A stretch of 64,000 bases of DNA, taken from contig NZ_JAGINO010000006.1 in assembly GCF_017876115.1 (NCBI RefSeq), positions 217,471-281,470 of the forward strand, written 5' to 3'. The notes under the pieces were generated by a model. It worked only from the letters and a program-made list of their open reading frames with translations, was not told the DNA's origin and did no database searches. This stretch comes from Azospirillum picis (GTDB lineage: Bacteria > Pseudomonadota > Alphaproteobacteria > Azospirillales > Azospirillaceae). Positions 27,246-36,972 of this stretch are shown piece by piece (position 1 is the first letter of the stretch; each line of letters starts with the position of its first letter). The position numbers and the translations under genes were made by a program.

Positions 27246-29480
27246 ATGGCTTTGCGCAGTCACGAAAGCTGGACCGACCGCACGGCCTCTCTGCGGCTGC
27301 TGCGCCTCCTGCTGGCCGTGTCGGTGGCGCTGCCGCTGGTGCTGTTCGCCGGGATCGGCTGGCGCGAGCGATGGGAGGCGCAGGCCGAGGCCGAGCAGGA
27401 CAGCCGCAAGAATGCGCTGATCCTGCATGAGCATGTGCTCAAGGTATTCGATACGGTCGAACAGGTGCTGGATCGCGTCGACGAGCGGATCCGGGGGCGA
27501 AGCTGGGCCGAGATCACCACGTCGGAGTCCCTGCACGGCTATCTGAGGACGCTTGCCGGTGAGTTGGAGCAGATCGGCAGCATCGGACTGGCCGATCCCG
27601 ATGGCGTCGTCCGCAACTCCAGCATCGAGTTTCCCTCGCACCGCTTCTACGTCGGGGGACGGACCTATTTCCGACTGCAGCGCGAAAGCGACGCCGGGCT
27701 GCTGATCGGAGAGACCCTGGCCGATCCGGCCAGCGGCCGGCCCAGCTTCGGCATCAGCCGGCGCCGCAGCGGGCCGGGGGGACCCGACGGCGGCTTCGAC
27801 GGAGTGATCAACGCCACCGTCAATCCCGCTTATTTCGCGAGCTTCTACCGCAGCGCCTTCGGGATCGGCGGCCAGTCGGTCAGCCTGGTTCGCGAGGACG
27901 GCCTGATCCTGATGCGCTTCCCGCCCACCGGCTTCGACGCACCGGTGGTGCTGCCGCCGGACCGCGGGCTTCTCGCCCAGCTTCGCGAGCGGCGCGAGGA
28001 AGGGATCTACCGCACCGAAAGCGCACTCGACGGCCGCGATCGCCTGTACGCCTACCGGCGCGTCGGCGACTTTCCCGTCTATGTCGTCTATGGGCTCGAC
28101 CAGGCACGGGTGATCACGGCCTGGTGGCGCAACATGGCCATGGATGCCGCCTTCGTGGCGCCGGCGACGCTGGCGCTGGCGCTGATCGCCTGGCTGGCCT
28201 ATGGCCGTGCGGTTTCCGAAAACGCGGCCGTGCGCCGCTGGGCCGAGGAAACGCGCAACCGGGAGCGCCTGGAGGAGGCGCTGCGCCAGAGCCAGAAGAT
28301 GGAGGCGCTGGGCCAGCTCACCGGCGGTGTCGCCCACGACTTCAACAACCTGCTGACCGCGGCGCTGGCCAACCTGCACCTGCTGTCCCGCCACCTTCCC
28401 ACCGAGGCGCACCGCTACCTCGACGGTGCCCGCACGGCGCTGGAGCGGGCGGAGAAGCTCACGCGCCAACTGCTGGCCTTCTCCCGGCAGGACGCGGTCA
28501 ACCCAGCCCTGCTTGATCTGGGCGACAGCCTGCGGCGGATGGGTGACCTGATCGAGCATTCGGTCCGCGGCGACGTCGCGCTGGACTGGGACCTGGCCCC
28601 CGGCACCTGGACCGTGGCGGTCGATCCCATCCAGCTCGAGATGGCGGTGCTGAACCTCGTGGTGAATGCACGCGATGCCATGCCCGAGGGCGGCCGCGTG
28701 CGCGTCGCGCTCACACGCGGCCCTTCACCGCGGATGGTGCGGATCGAGGTCGTCGACACCGGAACCGGAATGGCGCCGGACGTGGCCGCCCGCGCGTTCG
28801 ACCCCTTCTTCACCACCAAGGCCATGGGCAAGGGGACCGGGCTTGGCCTGTCGATGGTCTACGGTTTCGCCCGCCAGTCCGGCGGCAACGCTACCATCGA
28901 GAGCCGGCCGGGCGCCGGGACGCGGGTGATGATCGACCTGCCTCTGGCCGAAGGTGCGGCGACTGCTCCGGCCGCCGACACCGGGGAGTCGGCCGGGGCT
29001 CCGGCCGACGGCCGAGGCCTGCGCGTCCTGGTGGTGGAGGACAATGCCCTGGTGCTGTTGGCGACGGTCGAGGGGCTGGTGCAGGACGGCTTCACGGTCG
29101 AGACGGCGGAACACGGCGTCGAGGCACTGGACCTGCTGGAGCGGGACGCCGACTTCGACATCGTCGTGTCGGATGTGGTGATGCCTCACGGCGTGTCGGG
29201 CATCGACCTCGCCCGCCGCATCCGCGAGCGCTGGCCGCGACTGCCGGTCCTGCTGGCGTCCGGCTACAGTCCGGAATCGCTGTCGACGATGGGGGCCGAC
29301 CTTGCTTCGGTCCTGCCCAAGCCCTATACGCCCGATCAGCTTGCCGCGCGCATCCGCGCACTGACCAGCGGGCGGGTGGCCGAAAACCAAGCGGCCGGCG
29401 ACCAGGCGGCCGGCGACCGGACCAAGGATGGCGAAACCGGCACCATGCGTCCGGACGGCCGCCTCAGGTCAGGGCACTGA
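27246..29480 (+). CDS. Hybrid sensor histidine kinase (Cache - HisKA - HATPase - receiver)
   Basis: A 744-residue membrane sensor. Two hydrophobic helices (about residues 15-37 and 300-320) flank a periplasmic Cache-like domain ([27 protein letters not shown]). The cytoplasmic part has the phospho-acceptor motif [15 protein letters not shown], the N box [15 protein letters not shown] boxes ([20 protein letters not shown]), and a C-terminal receiver with acidic VVEDN and phospho-Asp in VVSDVVMP. The C-terminus repeats short DQAAGD units. The ligand is unknown. ATG 27246 is assumed; the N-terminus is not fixed by a clear ribosome-binding site. Confidence 0.88.
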   Translation: MALRSHESWTDRTASLRLLRLLLAVSVALPLVLFAGIGWRERWEAQAEAEQDSRKNALILHEHVLKVFDTVEQVLDRVDERIRGRSWAEITTSESLHGYLRTLAGELEQIGSIGLADPDGVVRNSSIEFPSHRFYVGGRTYFRLQRESDAGLLIGETLADPASGRPSFGISRRRSGPGGPDGGFDGVINATVNPAYFASFYRSAFGIGGQSVSLVREDGLILMRFPPTGFDAPVVLPPDRGLLAQLRERREEGIYRTESALDGRDRLYAYRRVGDFPVYVVYGLDQARVITAWWRNMAMDAAFVAPATLALALIAWLAYGRAVSENAAVRRWAEETRNRERLEEALRQSQKMEALGQLTGGVAHDFNNLLTAALANLHLLSRHLPTEAHRYLDGARTALERAEKLTRQLLAFSRQDAVNPALLDLGDSLRRMGDLIEHSVRGDVALDWDLAPGTWTVAVDPIQLEMAVLNLVVNARDAMPEGGRVRVALTRGPSPRMVRIEVVDTGTGMAPDVAARAFDPFFTTKAMGKGTGLGLSMVYGFARQSGGNATIESRPGAGTRVMIDLPLAEGAATAPAADTGESAGAPADGRGLRVLVVEDNALVLLATVEGLVQDGFTVETAEHGVEALDLLERDADFDIVVSDVVMPHGVSGIDLARRIRERWPRLPVLLASGYSPESLSTMGADLASVLPKPYTPDQLAARIRALTSGRVAENQAAGDQAAGDRTKDGETGTMRPDGRLRSGH

Positions 29481-29649
29481 GGAACATCGGCGTCCACATC
29501 GCCATGCACCAGACCAGGCCGAGGCACAGGCCGCGCGTCAGGTCGTCGAATGTCGGGGACTGCAGTCGATGCAAACTCCACATCTCGTGCAGCTCGCTGG
29601 GGCTCGGCTGGGTATCGGAAGCGGATCGGTCGCGGTCGCTCGGCGTCAT
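29464..29649 (-). CDS. Small single-span membrane protein (hypothetical)
   Basis: A 61-residue reading frame with a charged N-terminal half (MTPSDRDRSASDTQPSPSE) and a hydrophobic C-terminal helix ([21 protein letters not shown]). It overlaps the 3' end of the hybrid kinase gene by 17 bases on the opposite strand. ATG 29649 has only a weak purine tract upstream. The amphipathic-to-membrane organisation favours a real gene, but there is no recognised family. Confidence 0.4.
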   Translation of the reverse strand: MTPSDRDRSASDTQPSPSELHEMWSLHRLQSPTFDDLTRGLCLGLVWCMAMWTPMFLSALT

Positions 29650-29803
29650 GGCTGGACCTCGCATCGAAAGCGGAACGCCCAACAAGTTTGGACCCATGAT
29701 GCCGGCTGGCCAGCCTGTCTTCCGATGGCACGCGAATTATCTCGGCATATGAAAAAAGGCCGCACCCGCCGCACGGATGAGGCCTTCAGCAGCAGGGCCA
29801 AGC

Positions 29804-29843
29804 CGGCCGGCCGCGCCTCCGGAAGCGGAGGCGCGGCCGGCCG
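29804..29843 (-). terminator. Strong hairpin downstream of the small minus-strand gene
   Basis: An 18-bp GC stem around GAAG, directly after the 3' end of the gene at 29850-30074. There is no clear T tract on either strand, so it may act as a bidirectional or Rho-assisted end, or as an RNA-stability hairpin. Confidence 0.5.
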
Positions 29844-29849
29844 AACCGG

Positions 29850-30074
29850 TCACTTGCCGGGGCGGATCACCGGGGTGAGCTGGTCGCCCCAGTTGCCGGC
29901 CTCATTGTGGTAGCGGGCGGTGCGCATCAGCTCCACCGTGATGCCGGCCTCGACCGCCTTGACGACGGCGTCGTTCAGGCGGTGCAGGTTGTTGGCCACG
30001 ATGCGGATCGCGCTTTCCTGCTCCGGAGACAGCTCCGAACGTTCATCCGGCGGTGCATCCTTGAATCCCGACAT
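29850..30074 (-). CDS. Small conserved-looking hypothetical protein
   Basis: A 74-residue soluble protein (central AIRIVANNLHRLNDAVVKAVEAGITVELMRTARYH) preceded by GGGGAAGGAA about seven bases before ATG 30074. Predicted mostly helical, with a tryptophan-containing C-terminus. I do not recognise a family. A strong hairpin follows its stop. Confidence 0.6.
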   Translation of the reverse strand: MSGFKDAPPDERSELSPEQESAIRIVANNLHRLNDAVVKAVEAGITVELMRTARYHNEAGNWGDQLTPVIRPGK

Positions 30075-30438
30075 GCGTTGTTCCTTCCCCTCGGTTGCAA
30101 CCGCCGCGGGCCTTCGCCTGCGGCGGTCCTGACTTGGTCATGATCTTGTCCGGCGGACGATGCCGGTTTTCGAGATGTACCACATCTTGTGCGCCGCGAT
30201 AAAGCACCCGACGTGCCAAGCACTTGCGACCATTGGCCTCTTGCAACCGCCGAAGCACCGGCTATCGCCGGCGCCACGCCGTCGCGGGTTCGATGCGGGG
30301 CCGCTGCGGACCATCTGCCCCGTATTTTTATTTCTTACGAGCGAAAGGATAAAACTAAGTTTTCTTAATAATTCGGCGGATTGCGGCTTGACCGTCTCCA
30401 ATTGCACTGATTAGCTTTTGGTGTAATCCTTTTTCTCC
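30075..30438. other. 364-bp intergenic region with AT-rich patch
   Basis: Between the divergent genes at 30074 and 30439. The right half is unusually AT-rich (TATTTTTATTTCTTACG, TTTTCTTAATAATTC) and probably carries the promoter of the secreted protein gene at 30439. No gene or clear RNA is seen. Confidence 0.5.
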
Positions 30439-30819
30439 ATGGAGATAATCTTGAAGACTGTTGCCTCCAAGGCCCTTCTGGTTGCGTCCTCGCTGCTGTT
30501 CATGCATGGCGCTGCATTCGCCGGGCAGCAGGACTTCAGCATCCTCAACAAGACCGGATATGCCCTGAAGCATATCTATGTGTCCGAAAGCAACAGCAAT
30601 AGCTGGGACGAGGATATCCTGGGCCGTGACCTGCTGGAAAACGGCGAGGAGTTCGAGGTTTCTTTCGACAAGGCCGAAGCGACCTGCAAATGGGACATGA
30701 AGGTCATCTACGACGACGGTGATTCCGCTGTCTGGGGCGGCCTGAATCTCTGTAAGATTTCGAAGCTGACGCTGAAGTGGAACAAGAACACCGGCGTCAC
30801 CTCCGCGAGCATCGAGTAA
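30439..30819 (+). CDS. Small secreted protein of unknown function
   Basis: A 126-residue protein with a signal peptide (LLVASSLLFMHGAAFAG). The mature domain has the pattern FSILNKTGYALKHIYVSES, SWDEDILGRDLLENGEEFEVSF and TCKWDMKVIYDDGDS. This resembles a family of about 100-residue periplasmic proteins that I have seen labelled only as hypothetical or mis-annotated as argininosuccinate lyase fragments. Two cysteines may form a disulfide. Codon use is less GC-rich than that of its neighbours. Confidence 0.6.
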   Translation: MEIILKTVASKALLVASSLLFMHGAAFAGQQDFSILNKTGYALKHIYVSESNSNSWDEDILGRDLLENGEEFEVSFDKAEATCKWDMKVIYDDGDSAVWGGLNLCKISKLTLKWNKNTGVTSASIE

Positions 30820-30821
30820 GT

Positions 30822-31790
30822 CTATCCGAAGTTGTCCGGGCTGCGGTTCATCAGGTGGATGAAGACGTCCTCCAGCGTCGGCTCCGCCTCGGTGATCCGC
30901 AGGCCCGGATCCTCCCGCCAGGGATCGAGCGTCCGGTCCAGGGCGGCGCGGTCGGAGCCGCTGACGTGCAGGCTGCTGCCGAACACCGCCACCATCTCGA
31001 CCCCGGGGCGCCTCCGGAGCTCCGCGGCCATCTGGTGCAGGCCGGAGTGCGGGCCGGCTCCGCCGACGACCCGCGTGTGCAGGCCCGATGCCGAGATGAC
31101 CTGCCCGACCGTGCCATCGGCCATCAGCGTCCCATAGGCGATGTAGGCGATGCGATGGCAGCGCTCCGCCTCGTCCATGTAATGCGTGCTCACCAGAACG
31201 GTCAGCCCCTCCCCGGCCAGCCGGTGGAGTTCGTCCCAGAACTCCCGCCGCGCCTTGGGATCGACACCCGCCGTCGGCTCGTCGAGCAGCAACAGCTTGG
31301 GGGCGTGCAGGATGCAGGCGGCCAGCGCCAGACGTTGTTTCCAGCCACCCGACAGCTCTCCGGCCAGTTGGCTGCGGCGGTTGGCCAGCCCCAGCCGCTC
31401 CAGCGCTTCCGCCACCCGGCGCCGCCGGTCGGGCAATCCGTACATCCGGGCGACGAAATCCAAATTCTCGGCGATGCTGAGATCCTCCCAGAAGCTGAAC
31501 TTCTGGGTCATGTAGCCGACCTGGCGCCTGATCGCCGCCCCCTGGGTGCGGATGTCGAACCCCAGGCAGGTGCCCGCCCCGGCATCCGGGGTCAGCAGGC
31601 CGCACAGCAGGCGGATGGTCGTGGTCTTGCCCGACCCGTTGGGGCCGAGAAAGCCGTAGATCTCGCCGGCATCGACGCGGATCGACACGTTGTCGACCAC
31701 CGTCTTGGCACCAAATCGCTTGACCAGCCCGCGCACGTCGATCACCGGCGCCGCCCTGTCCGCACCGGTGCCGGCCCCCGCCCCCGTCAT
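30822..31790 (-). CDS. ABC transporter ATP-binding protein (efflux type)
   Basis: A 322-residue ATPase with Walker A GPNGSGKTTTIRLL, signature ELSGGWKQRLALA, Walker B LLLLDEPTAGVDP and switch His in VLVSTHYMDEAER; a C-terminal accessory domain follows (about 235-322). It belongs to the drug-export/ABC-2 group (YbhF/NatA-like). Its ATG overlaps the stop of the HlyD gene (ATGA). No ABC-2 permease follows before the convergent gene ending at 30819, so the membrane partner must be encoded elsewhere or has been lost. Confidence 0.9.
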   Translation of the reverse strand: MTGAGAGTGADRAAPVIDVRGLVKRFGAKTVVDNVSIRVDAGEIYGFLGPNGSGKTTTIRLLCGLLTPDAGAGTCLGFDIRTQGAAIRRQVGYMTQKFSFWEDLSIAENLDFVARMYGLPDRRRRVAEALERLGLANRRSQLAGELSGGWKQRLALAACILHAPKLLLLDEPTAGVDPKARREFWDELHRLAGEGLTVLVSTHYMDEAERCHRIAYIAYGTLMADGTVGQVISASGLHTRVVGGAGPHSGLHQMAAELRRRPGVEMVAVFGSSLHVSGSDRAALDRTLDPWREDPGLRITEAEPTLEDVFIHLMNRSPDNFG

Positions 31791-32758
31791 CGGCCGCCAT
31801 CCTCCGCGGCGATCCAGGCGTCCACCGGGAGGCCAGGATTGAGCGGAGGCCCAGGCGTCGCCGCCGGCCGGGCCTCCACCCGGAAGACGAGCTTCCCGCG
31901 GCTGCCGACGCTGTAGATCACCGGCGGCGTATATTCGGCCTGCGAAGCGACACGCAGTATCCTGGCGGAAAGCCCCGGTGGGCAGCCGTCGCAACCGATC
32001 GCGAGGTCCGTTCCCGGCACCGCCCTGGCCAAAGCCGTCTCCGGAACGAACAGCACGAGCTTGACCCGCTCCGGTGGCAGCAGCGAAACCACCGGCGACC
32101 CGGCCGGCACCCATTCGCCGGGATTGTAGAGCGTGTCGTCGACCAGGGCGCCGGCCGGCGCGGTCGGGGCGAGGTCCGCCAGCCGGCGCTCCGCCTGGAC
32201 GAGCGCCGCCTCGGCCTGCATCACCGCCTGGTCGGCGGCGCGCCGCTGCTCGTCACGCGCCGGAAGCGCCGCGACGGCAAGCTGGGCTTCGGCTTCCGCC
32301 AGACGCCCGAGGTCGCGGTCGTAGGCTGCCCGCGCCTGGTCGAGCTTGTCCGGAGAACTGACCCTGCGCGCGGTCAGTTGCGTCTGGCGGGCGAGTTCGG
32401 CCGTGGAGTAGCGCAGTGCCGCCTCGGCCTGCGCCTTCTGTGACACCAGCACCGCCACTTCCTGCGGCCGGCGGCCGGTGGCGAGGTCGGCGCGCTCCGC
32501 CCGGGCCTGAGCCAGCGCCGCCGCCAAGCGGTCGCGCTCCGCCCTGGCGGCCGTGCGGTCGATGGCGAACAGCGGCGCCCCCGCGGCAACCTGGGTGCCA
32601 CGGGCGACGGACAGGCTTTCCAGCGTCCCGGCGGCAGGTGCCGCGATGCGAAGATATTCCCCTTCCACATAGCCGTGCGCCAGCGGCGGCGGGCCGCCGG
32701 CCAGCGGCAAGCCAAGGGTGGCGGCCAGCATGGCCAGCCACTCCAGCAGGCCACTCAT
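31787..32758 (-). CDS. HlyD-family membrane-fusion protein
   Basis: A 323-residue periplasmic adaptor with an N-terminal membrane anchor ([15 protein letters not shown]). A lipoyl-like half ([22 protein letters not shown]), a long Ala/Arg/Glu coiled-coil hairpin (about residues 70-195), then beta-barrel elements ([18 protein letters not shown]) are visible. It is YbhG-like, bridging an inner-membrane exporter to an outer-membrane channel. Starts within the stop of the TetR gene and ends within the start of the ABC gene, a tightly coupled trio. Confidence 0.88.
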   Translation of the reverse strand: MSGLLEWLAMLAATLGLPLAGGPPPLAHGYVEGEYLRIAAPAAGTLESLSVARGTQVAAGAPLFAIDRTAARAERDRLAAALAQARAERADLATGRRPQEVAVLVSQKAQAEAALRYSTAELARQTQLTARRVSSPDKLDQARAAYDRDLGRLAEAEAQLAVAALPARDEQRRAADQAVMQAEAALVQAERRLADLAPTAPAGALVDDTLYNPGEWVPAGSPVVSLLPPERVKLVLFVPETALARAVPGTDLAIGCDGCPPGLSARILRVASQAEYTPPVIYSVGSRGKLVFRVEARPAATPGPPLNPGLPVDAWIAAEDGGR

Positions 32759-33441
32759 GGCACGCCCCCGGCCTCGTGACCACCGAGCAGGACGAGCCGC
32801 AGGTGCGCGATGTGGGTGTCGACCAGCGCCGGCAGGTCGAGCGGCACGGCACCGTCGATTCCGCTGAAGGATCCGCGCCAGAGTGCCCCCATCAGCAGGG
32901 GCGCCACGATCAGGCGGACGCCATGATCGATGTCGAGCGGGCGGAACTCGCCGGCCTCGACGCCACGGCGCAGGAGACCGGCGAGCAGGGCGAATCCACG
33001 GCTGATCACCTCGCGATGGTAGAAGGCGGCCAGGTCCGGGAAGTTGCCGGCTTCGGCCATCACCAGACGCGGAACGACGGCCACCCGCGTGGTGGCGATA
33101 CGGTCGGCAACCAGGCGCAGCAGCCGTTCCAGCATGGGAAAGACGGCACCCCGATCCGCGGCGACCATCGCCTCCACCTGCTCCAGGTCGGGCAGGATCG
33201 CGGTGCGGACCACCGCCTTGAACAGGTCGTCCTTGCTGGGGAAGTAGAGATAGAGCGTTCCCTTGCTGACGCCGGCGCGGCCGGCAACCTCGTCCAGCCG
33301 CGCGGCGGCGAACCCCCGTTCGGCGAAGACGTCGATGGCGGCCGCCACGATCTCCTGCGGGCGGGCCTGCTTGCGGCGGCGCCAGCGCCGCGGCGTACCG
33401 TCACCGTCATCGCCGTCAGCGTTGCGGGCACGGTCGGGCAT
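32755..33441 (-). CDS. TetR/AcrR-family transcriptional regulator
   Basis: A 228-residue repressor with the TetR DNA-binding region [40 protein letters not shown] (residues about 30-70) and a C-terminal ligand domain. The Arg-rich N-terminus ([11 protein letters not shown]) precedes the helix-turn-helix. It is first in the TetR-HlyD-ABC operon, and a CTGAC/GTCAG palindrome lies 12 bases before its start, so it probably represses its own operon in response to an export substrate. Confidence 0.9.
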   Translation of the reverse strand: MPDRARNADGDDGDGTPRRWRRRKQARPQEIVAAAIDVFAERGFAAARLDEVAGRAGVSKGTLYLYFPSKDDLFKAVVRTAILPDLEQVEAMVAADRGAVFPMLERLLRLVADRIATTRVAVVPRLVMAEAGNFPDLAAFYHREVISRGFALLAGLLRRGVEAGEFRPLDIDHGVRLIVAPLLMGALWRGSFSGIDGAVPLDLPALVDTHIAHLRLVLLGGHEAGGVP

Positions 33442-33453
33442 GGCTCTTCCCTT

Positions 33454-33469
33454 CTGACTGGACGGTCAG
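33454..33469. promoter_or_regulatory. Probable TetR-type operator
   Basis: CTGACTGGACGGTCAG has perfect 5-bp arms around a 6-base spacer, 13-28 bases upstream of the TetR start on the minus strand. Position and symmetry fit autorepression. Confidence 0.55.
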
Positions 33470-33783
33470 TTATTACCACAACCCGGCTTTACCTCCAATG
33501 GCGAAGGTCATTGTGCATCGCGGTAGAAACTATGCAAAAAGTCTTGCCTTTCCGCGAGCAGTCACAGACACTTTCCACCAGCCGCCAGCGTACGAACCGA
33601 CGCCGGCCGCGCACGACCCGGAACGATAACACGGGCCAGACGGGCTGCCGGACAAACGGCCGCCCTGCTCTTGGGAGGAGCGGATCAAGGCGCAGGAGCC
33701 GGGACCCGAAGCGTTGGCGTTGCCTGGGCCGCAGTGCCCCGACCGCAAGCTCCAGGGTCCCCAGCCGAGCGAGGGGATCGACA

Positions 33784-35655
33784 ATGCCGAGTGCCGCCCA
33801 GTCCGCGTCGTCTTCCAACCTTGAACTGCTGACGATCTACGAGGTCAGCAAGATCCTCGGCTCGTCCCTGGATCTGGAACAGACCCTGCGCGAGGTGCTG
33901 CGGGCACTGTCCTACCAACTGCAGATGCATCGCGGCCGCGTCTACCTGCAGGGCGAGGATGGCGCGCTGCGGCTGGTCGCCGCCCAGGGACTGCCCAAGG
34001 ATTCCCCGGCCCAGCAGATCGACTACAATGAAGGCGAGAGCATCAGCAGCCGCATCCTGAAGACGGGCATGCCGGCGGTCGTTCCCAACCTCGCCGAGGA
34101 GCCGCTGTTCAACAACCGCTCGGGCGGGCGCGACGACCTGGACGAACAGGTGGCCTCTCTGGTCGGGGTGCCGATCAAGGCGGCCGGCACCGTCATCGGC
34201 GTGCTGACCATCGACCGCATCTCCGACGAAGGGCCGAGCGGCCATTTCGGCGCGGATGTCCGCTTCCTGACCATGGTCGCCAACCTGATCGGCCAGACCG
34301 TGCGGCTGCACCGGACGGTGGCCGAGGAACGCCGCTTCATGATGCGTGAGACATTCCGCGTCCAGAAGGAGCTGAGGCCGGTCGTGGCGCCGGTCAGCGA
34401 CGTCGTCTGCACCAGCCCCAACATGGTGGACGTCCTCGCCCAGGTGCACCGCGTCGCCCCCTTCAAGTCGACGGCGCTGATCCGCGGCGAGAGCGGAACC
34501 GGCAAGGAACTGATCGCGCGGGCGATCCACAACCTGTCGCCGCGCAAGGACGCGCCGTTCATCCGCGTCAACTGCGCCGCCCTGCCCGAATCCCTGCTGG
34601 AATCGGAGCTGTTCGGCCACGAGAAGGGCTCCTTCACCGGCGCCCAGAAGGACCACAAGGGTCGGTTCGAACTGGCGTCGGGCGGCACGCTGTTCCTGGA
34701 CGAGATCGGCGACATCTCCTCCAACTTCCAGGCCAAGCTGCTGCGCGTGCTGCAGGAGCAGGAGTTCGAACGGGTCGGCGGATCGAAGACCATCAAGACC
34801 GACGTGCGCCTGATCTGCGCCACCAACCTCAACCTGGAAGAGGCCGTCGGACACGGCAAGTTCCGCGCCGACCTGTATTTCCGCATCAACGTCGTCACCA
34901 TCCACCTGCCACCGCTGCGCGAGCGGCGCGGCGACATCGCCGTCCTGGCCCGGCATTTCATCACCAAGTTCGGCCGCGACAACGGCCTGAACCTCGACAT
35001 CGACCATGATGCGCTGGAGGTGCTGAACCGCTGCACCTGGCCCGGCAACGTGCGCGAACTGGAGAACTGCATCGAACGGGCGGCCACCCAGTGCCGCAAC
35101 GGCACCATCCGCGTGCCCGACCTGTCCTGCAGCATGAACCTGTGCAATTCCTCGGTGCTGTTCCAGTACCGCAACATGGGTGCCGCGGTCGGCGGGCTCG
35201 CCCCGTCGATGAGCGGCGCCCCCGCCAATCCGGCGATGCAGCGCCCGCAGCCCGGCGGCCCCGCACAGGGCGCCACGATGCCGCCGGCGGTCCCCGTTCC
35301 GGCCAACGGGGCGCAATGGCCGGCCTGCGCGTCCGGCTGTTCGGCCGGGCCGTCTCCGGTCTGCGGCGCCTCCAAGCCGTTGCCGCCCACAGCCATCGCA
35401 CCGCTGCCGGCCCCCCGGCCGGCGGTTTCGGCCCCGCCTGTGCCCTCGGCACCGTCACCGCAGCCGGCCGTCGCCTCCGCCGCTCCCGACCTGCCGCTCG
35501 ACGAGCCCGAAGCGGGACCGTTGCGCGACCGGCTGATCTGGGCGATGGAACGCACCGGCTGGGTCCAGGCCAAGGCGGCCCGCCTTCTGGGCATGACCAC
35601 CCGTCAGGTCAGCTACGCCCTGCGCAAGTACAACATCGAGATCAAGCGGTTCTAG
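33784..35655 (+). CDS. nifA: Nif-specific sigma-54 activator NifA
   Basis: A 623-residue enhancer-binding protein that activates nif operons. Domains: GAF (about 20-180), sigma-54 AAA domain (about 205-440) with Walker A GESGTGKE (235-242), the sigma-contact loop GSFTGA (282-287) and Walker [10 protein letters not shown], then a Cys-containing linker and a C-terminal Fis-type helix-turn-helix ([23 protein letters not shown]). Cysteines 417, 429, 449 and 454 make the C-X11-C-X19-C-X4-C pattern of oxygen-sensitive NifA. A Pro/Ala-rich stretch (about 470-575) with further cysteines separates it from the helix-turn-helix. It differs from NifL-controlled NifA of gammaproteobacteria. Confidence 0.97.
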   Translation: MPSAAQSASSSNLELLTIYEVSKILGSSLDLEQTLREVLRALSYQLQMHRGRVYLQGEDGALRLVAAQGLPKDSPAQQIDYNEGESISSRILKTGMPAVVPNLAEEPLFNNRSGGRDDLDEQVASLVGVPIKAAGTVIGVLTIDRISDEGPSGHFGADVRFLTMVANLIGQTVRLHRTVAEERRFMMRETFRVQKELRPVVAPVSDVVCTSPNMVDVLAQVHRVAPFKSTALIRGESGTGKELIARAIHNLSPRKDAPFIRVNCAALPESLLESELFGHEKGSFTGAQKDHKGRFELASGGTLFLDEIGDISSNFQAKLLRVLQEQEFERVGGSKTIKTDVRLICATNLNLEEAVGHGKFRADLYFRINVVTIHLPPLRERRGDIAVLARHFITKFGRDNGLNLDIDHDALEVLNRCTWPGNVRELENCIERAATQCRNGTIRVPDLSCSMNLCNSSVLFQYRNMGAAVGGLAPSMSGAPANPAMQRPQPGGPAQGATMPPAVPVPANGAQWPACASGCSAGPSPVCGASKPLPPTAIAPLPAPRPAVSAPPVPSAPSPQPAVASAAPDLPLDEPEAGPLRDRLIWAMERTGWVQAKAARLLGMTTRQVSYALRKYNIEIKRF

Positions 35656-35804
35656 GGTCCGCGGGGTGGCCGTTGGAGTTGGCGCGGACGGCCCCGCGCT
35701 GCGGCCGGATGGACGATCTTCCCCGCCGCCATTTCCGGACGTGTTTCGCCCGATGCGATTGCCCGGGGCCGGTCCGCTCCGCCATCGCACCGCGGCGGCG
35801 TTTC

Positions 35805-36761
35805 ATGCTACCCTGCCGCGCCGTCGCTTCCCGATGGCTTTTCACAGGTCGAACGGATCACGACTTGCCGTCGCTCGAAAAGCCCCTTGCCCTGATGTTC
35901 GTCGACATCGCGGACAGCACCATGCTGTACGAGCGGATCGGCAACGTCACCGCCGCCGCGCTGACCCAGCGCGTCCTCGCCCATCTGCGGCAACTGGTGG
36001 AAGGCAGCGGCGGCGGCGTGATCAAGAGCCTGGGGGACGGACTGCTGGCGGCGTTCGCGACCGGTGACCAGGGGGTGCGAGCCGCCTGCACCATGATCGA
36101 CATCCAGGAACGCTACGACCTGAGATTGCGGGTCGGCCTGCATTACGGGACGGTGGTCGAGGGACTAGGCGATCTCTACGGCGATGCCTGCAACGTCGCC
36201 GCACGGGTCCAGCAGATCGCCCGCCCCGGCGAGATCCTGGCGACCGCTGCACTGGTGGACGGCCTTTCCGCCGAGCTGCGGGACCGCACGAAGCCGCTGA
36301 GCAACGTCGCCATGAAAGGCAAGACGGCACCGATCCGCGTCCATCAGATCCTCAGCGACAAGGACGGCGACGACTCCATCGACAGCACCACGCTGGGTTT
36401 CCTGATGGCGTCCCCGTCCGGCGGGACCATGCTGACCCTGCACCTGTCCTACCGCGGGCATGCCATCACGATGAACCGCAGCCTGCCCCGCGTCACCATC
36501 GGGCGGGAAGAGAGCAGCGGGCTTCGCATCGCATCGCCGCAGACCTCGCGCCAGCATGCGGTCATCGACTTCAGCCGCGAGAGCTTCCTGCTGACCGATC
36601 ATTCGACCAACGGCACCTTCATCCGCAGCGGCGGATCGCCGCCGGTGGTGCTGCGGCGCGATTCGACCAAGCTGGTCGGCCGCGGCCTGATCGGGTTCGG
36701 CGCCGAGGCGCTGAACGAAGGGCAGGACCACGTCATCGCCTTCCGCGGCGAGTTGGCCTGA
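35805..36761 (+). CDS. Class III adenylate/guanylate cyclase with FHA domain
   Basis: A protein of about 318 residues between nifA and nifB. The cyclase domain has both metal aspartates (FVDIADST and SLGDGLLAAF), HYGTVVEG, and the transition-state Asn/Arg in NVAARVQQIA. The C-terminal FHA domain shows GREESSG, SRQHAVIDF and HSTNGTFI, which bind phosphothreonine. It may link phospho-signalling to cyclic-nucleotide production. The start is uncertain: ATG 35805 is used, but TTG 35865, nearer the catalytic core, is an alternative. The FHA fusion and location inside the nif region are notable; whether NifA controls it is unknown. Confidence 0.82.
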   Translation: MLPCRAVASRWLFTGRTDHDLPSLEKPLALMFVDIADSTMLYERIGNVTAAALTQRVLAHLRQLVEGSGGGVIKSLGDGLLAAFATGDQGVRAACTMIDIQERYDLRLRVGLHYGTVVEGLGDLYGDACNVAARVQQIARPGEILATAALVDGLSAELRDRTKPLSNVAMKGKTAPIRVHQILSDKDGDDSIDSTTLGFLMASPSGGTMLTLHLSYRGHAITMNRSLPRVTIGREESSGLRIASPQTSRQHAVIDFSRESFLLTDHSTNGTFIRSGGSPPVVLRRDSTKLVGRGLIGFGAEALNEGQDHVIAFRGELA

Positions 36762-36803
36762 GCGGGTTGGCCTGACGGCCCCGGCCGCGCCGGCCGTGCT
36801 CAT

Positions 36804-36847
36804 TGTCGCTTCCCCGACAGCCATCCCCCATTGTCGCAATGACGACA
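36804..36847 (+). promoter_or_regulatory. Two NifA upstream activator sequences for nifB
   Basis: Two copies of the NifA binding consensus TGT-N10-ACA: 36804-36819 and 36832-36847, with starts 28 bases apart. They lie 58-102 bases upstream of the -24/-12 element, suitable for activation by DNA looping. A partial IHF-like sequence, ATCAA followed by CCCACTG, lies between them and the promoter. Confidence 0.85.
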
Positions 36848-36904
36848 GCATGGGCCGACCCGACAAACACGATCAACCCACTGTAACCCTTTCATTTTTC
36901 CCGG

Positions 36905-36920
36905 TGGCCCCGAACTTGCT
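36905..36920 (+). promoter_or_regulatory. Sigma-54 (-24/-12) promoter of nifB
   Basis: TGGCCCCGAACTTGCT matches TGGC-N8-TTGC with the invariant GG and GC exactly ten bases apart. Transcription would start about 12 bases after the GC, roughly 40 bases before the nifB start. Confidence 0.85.
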
Positions 36921-36972
36921 TTGATCCCTCCGTCCAACGGTGTCGTCGGGCACGACAGGGAAGGAGTGGATG

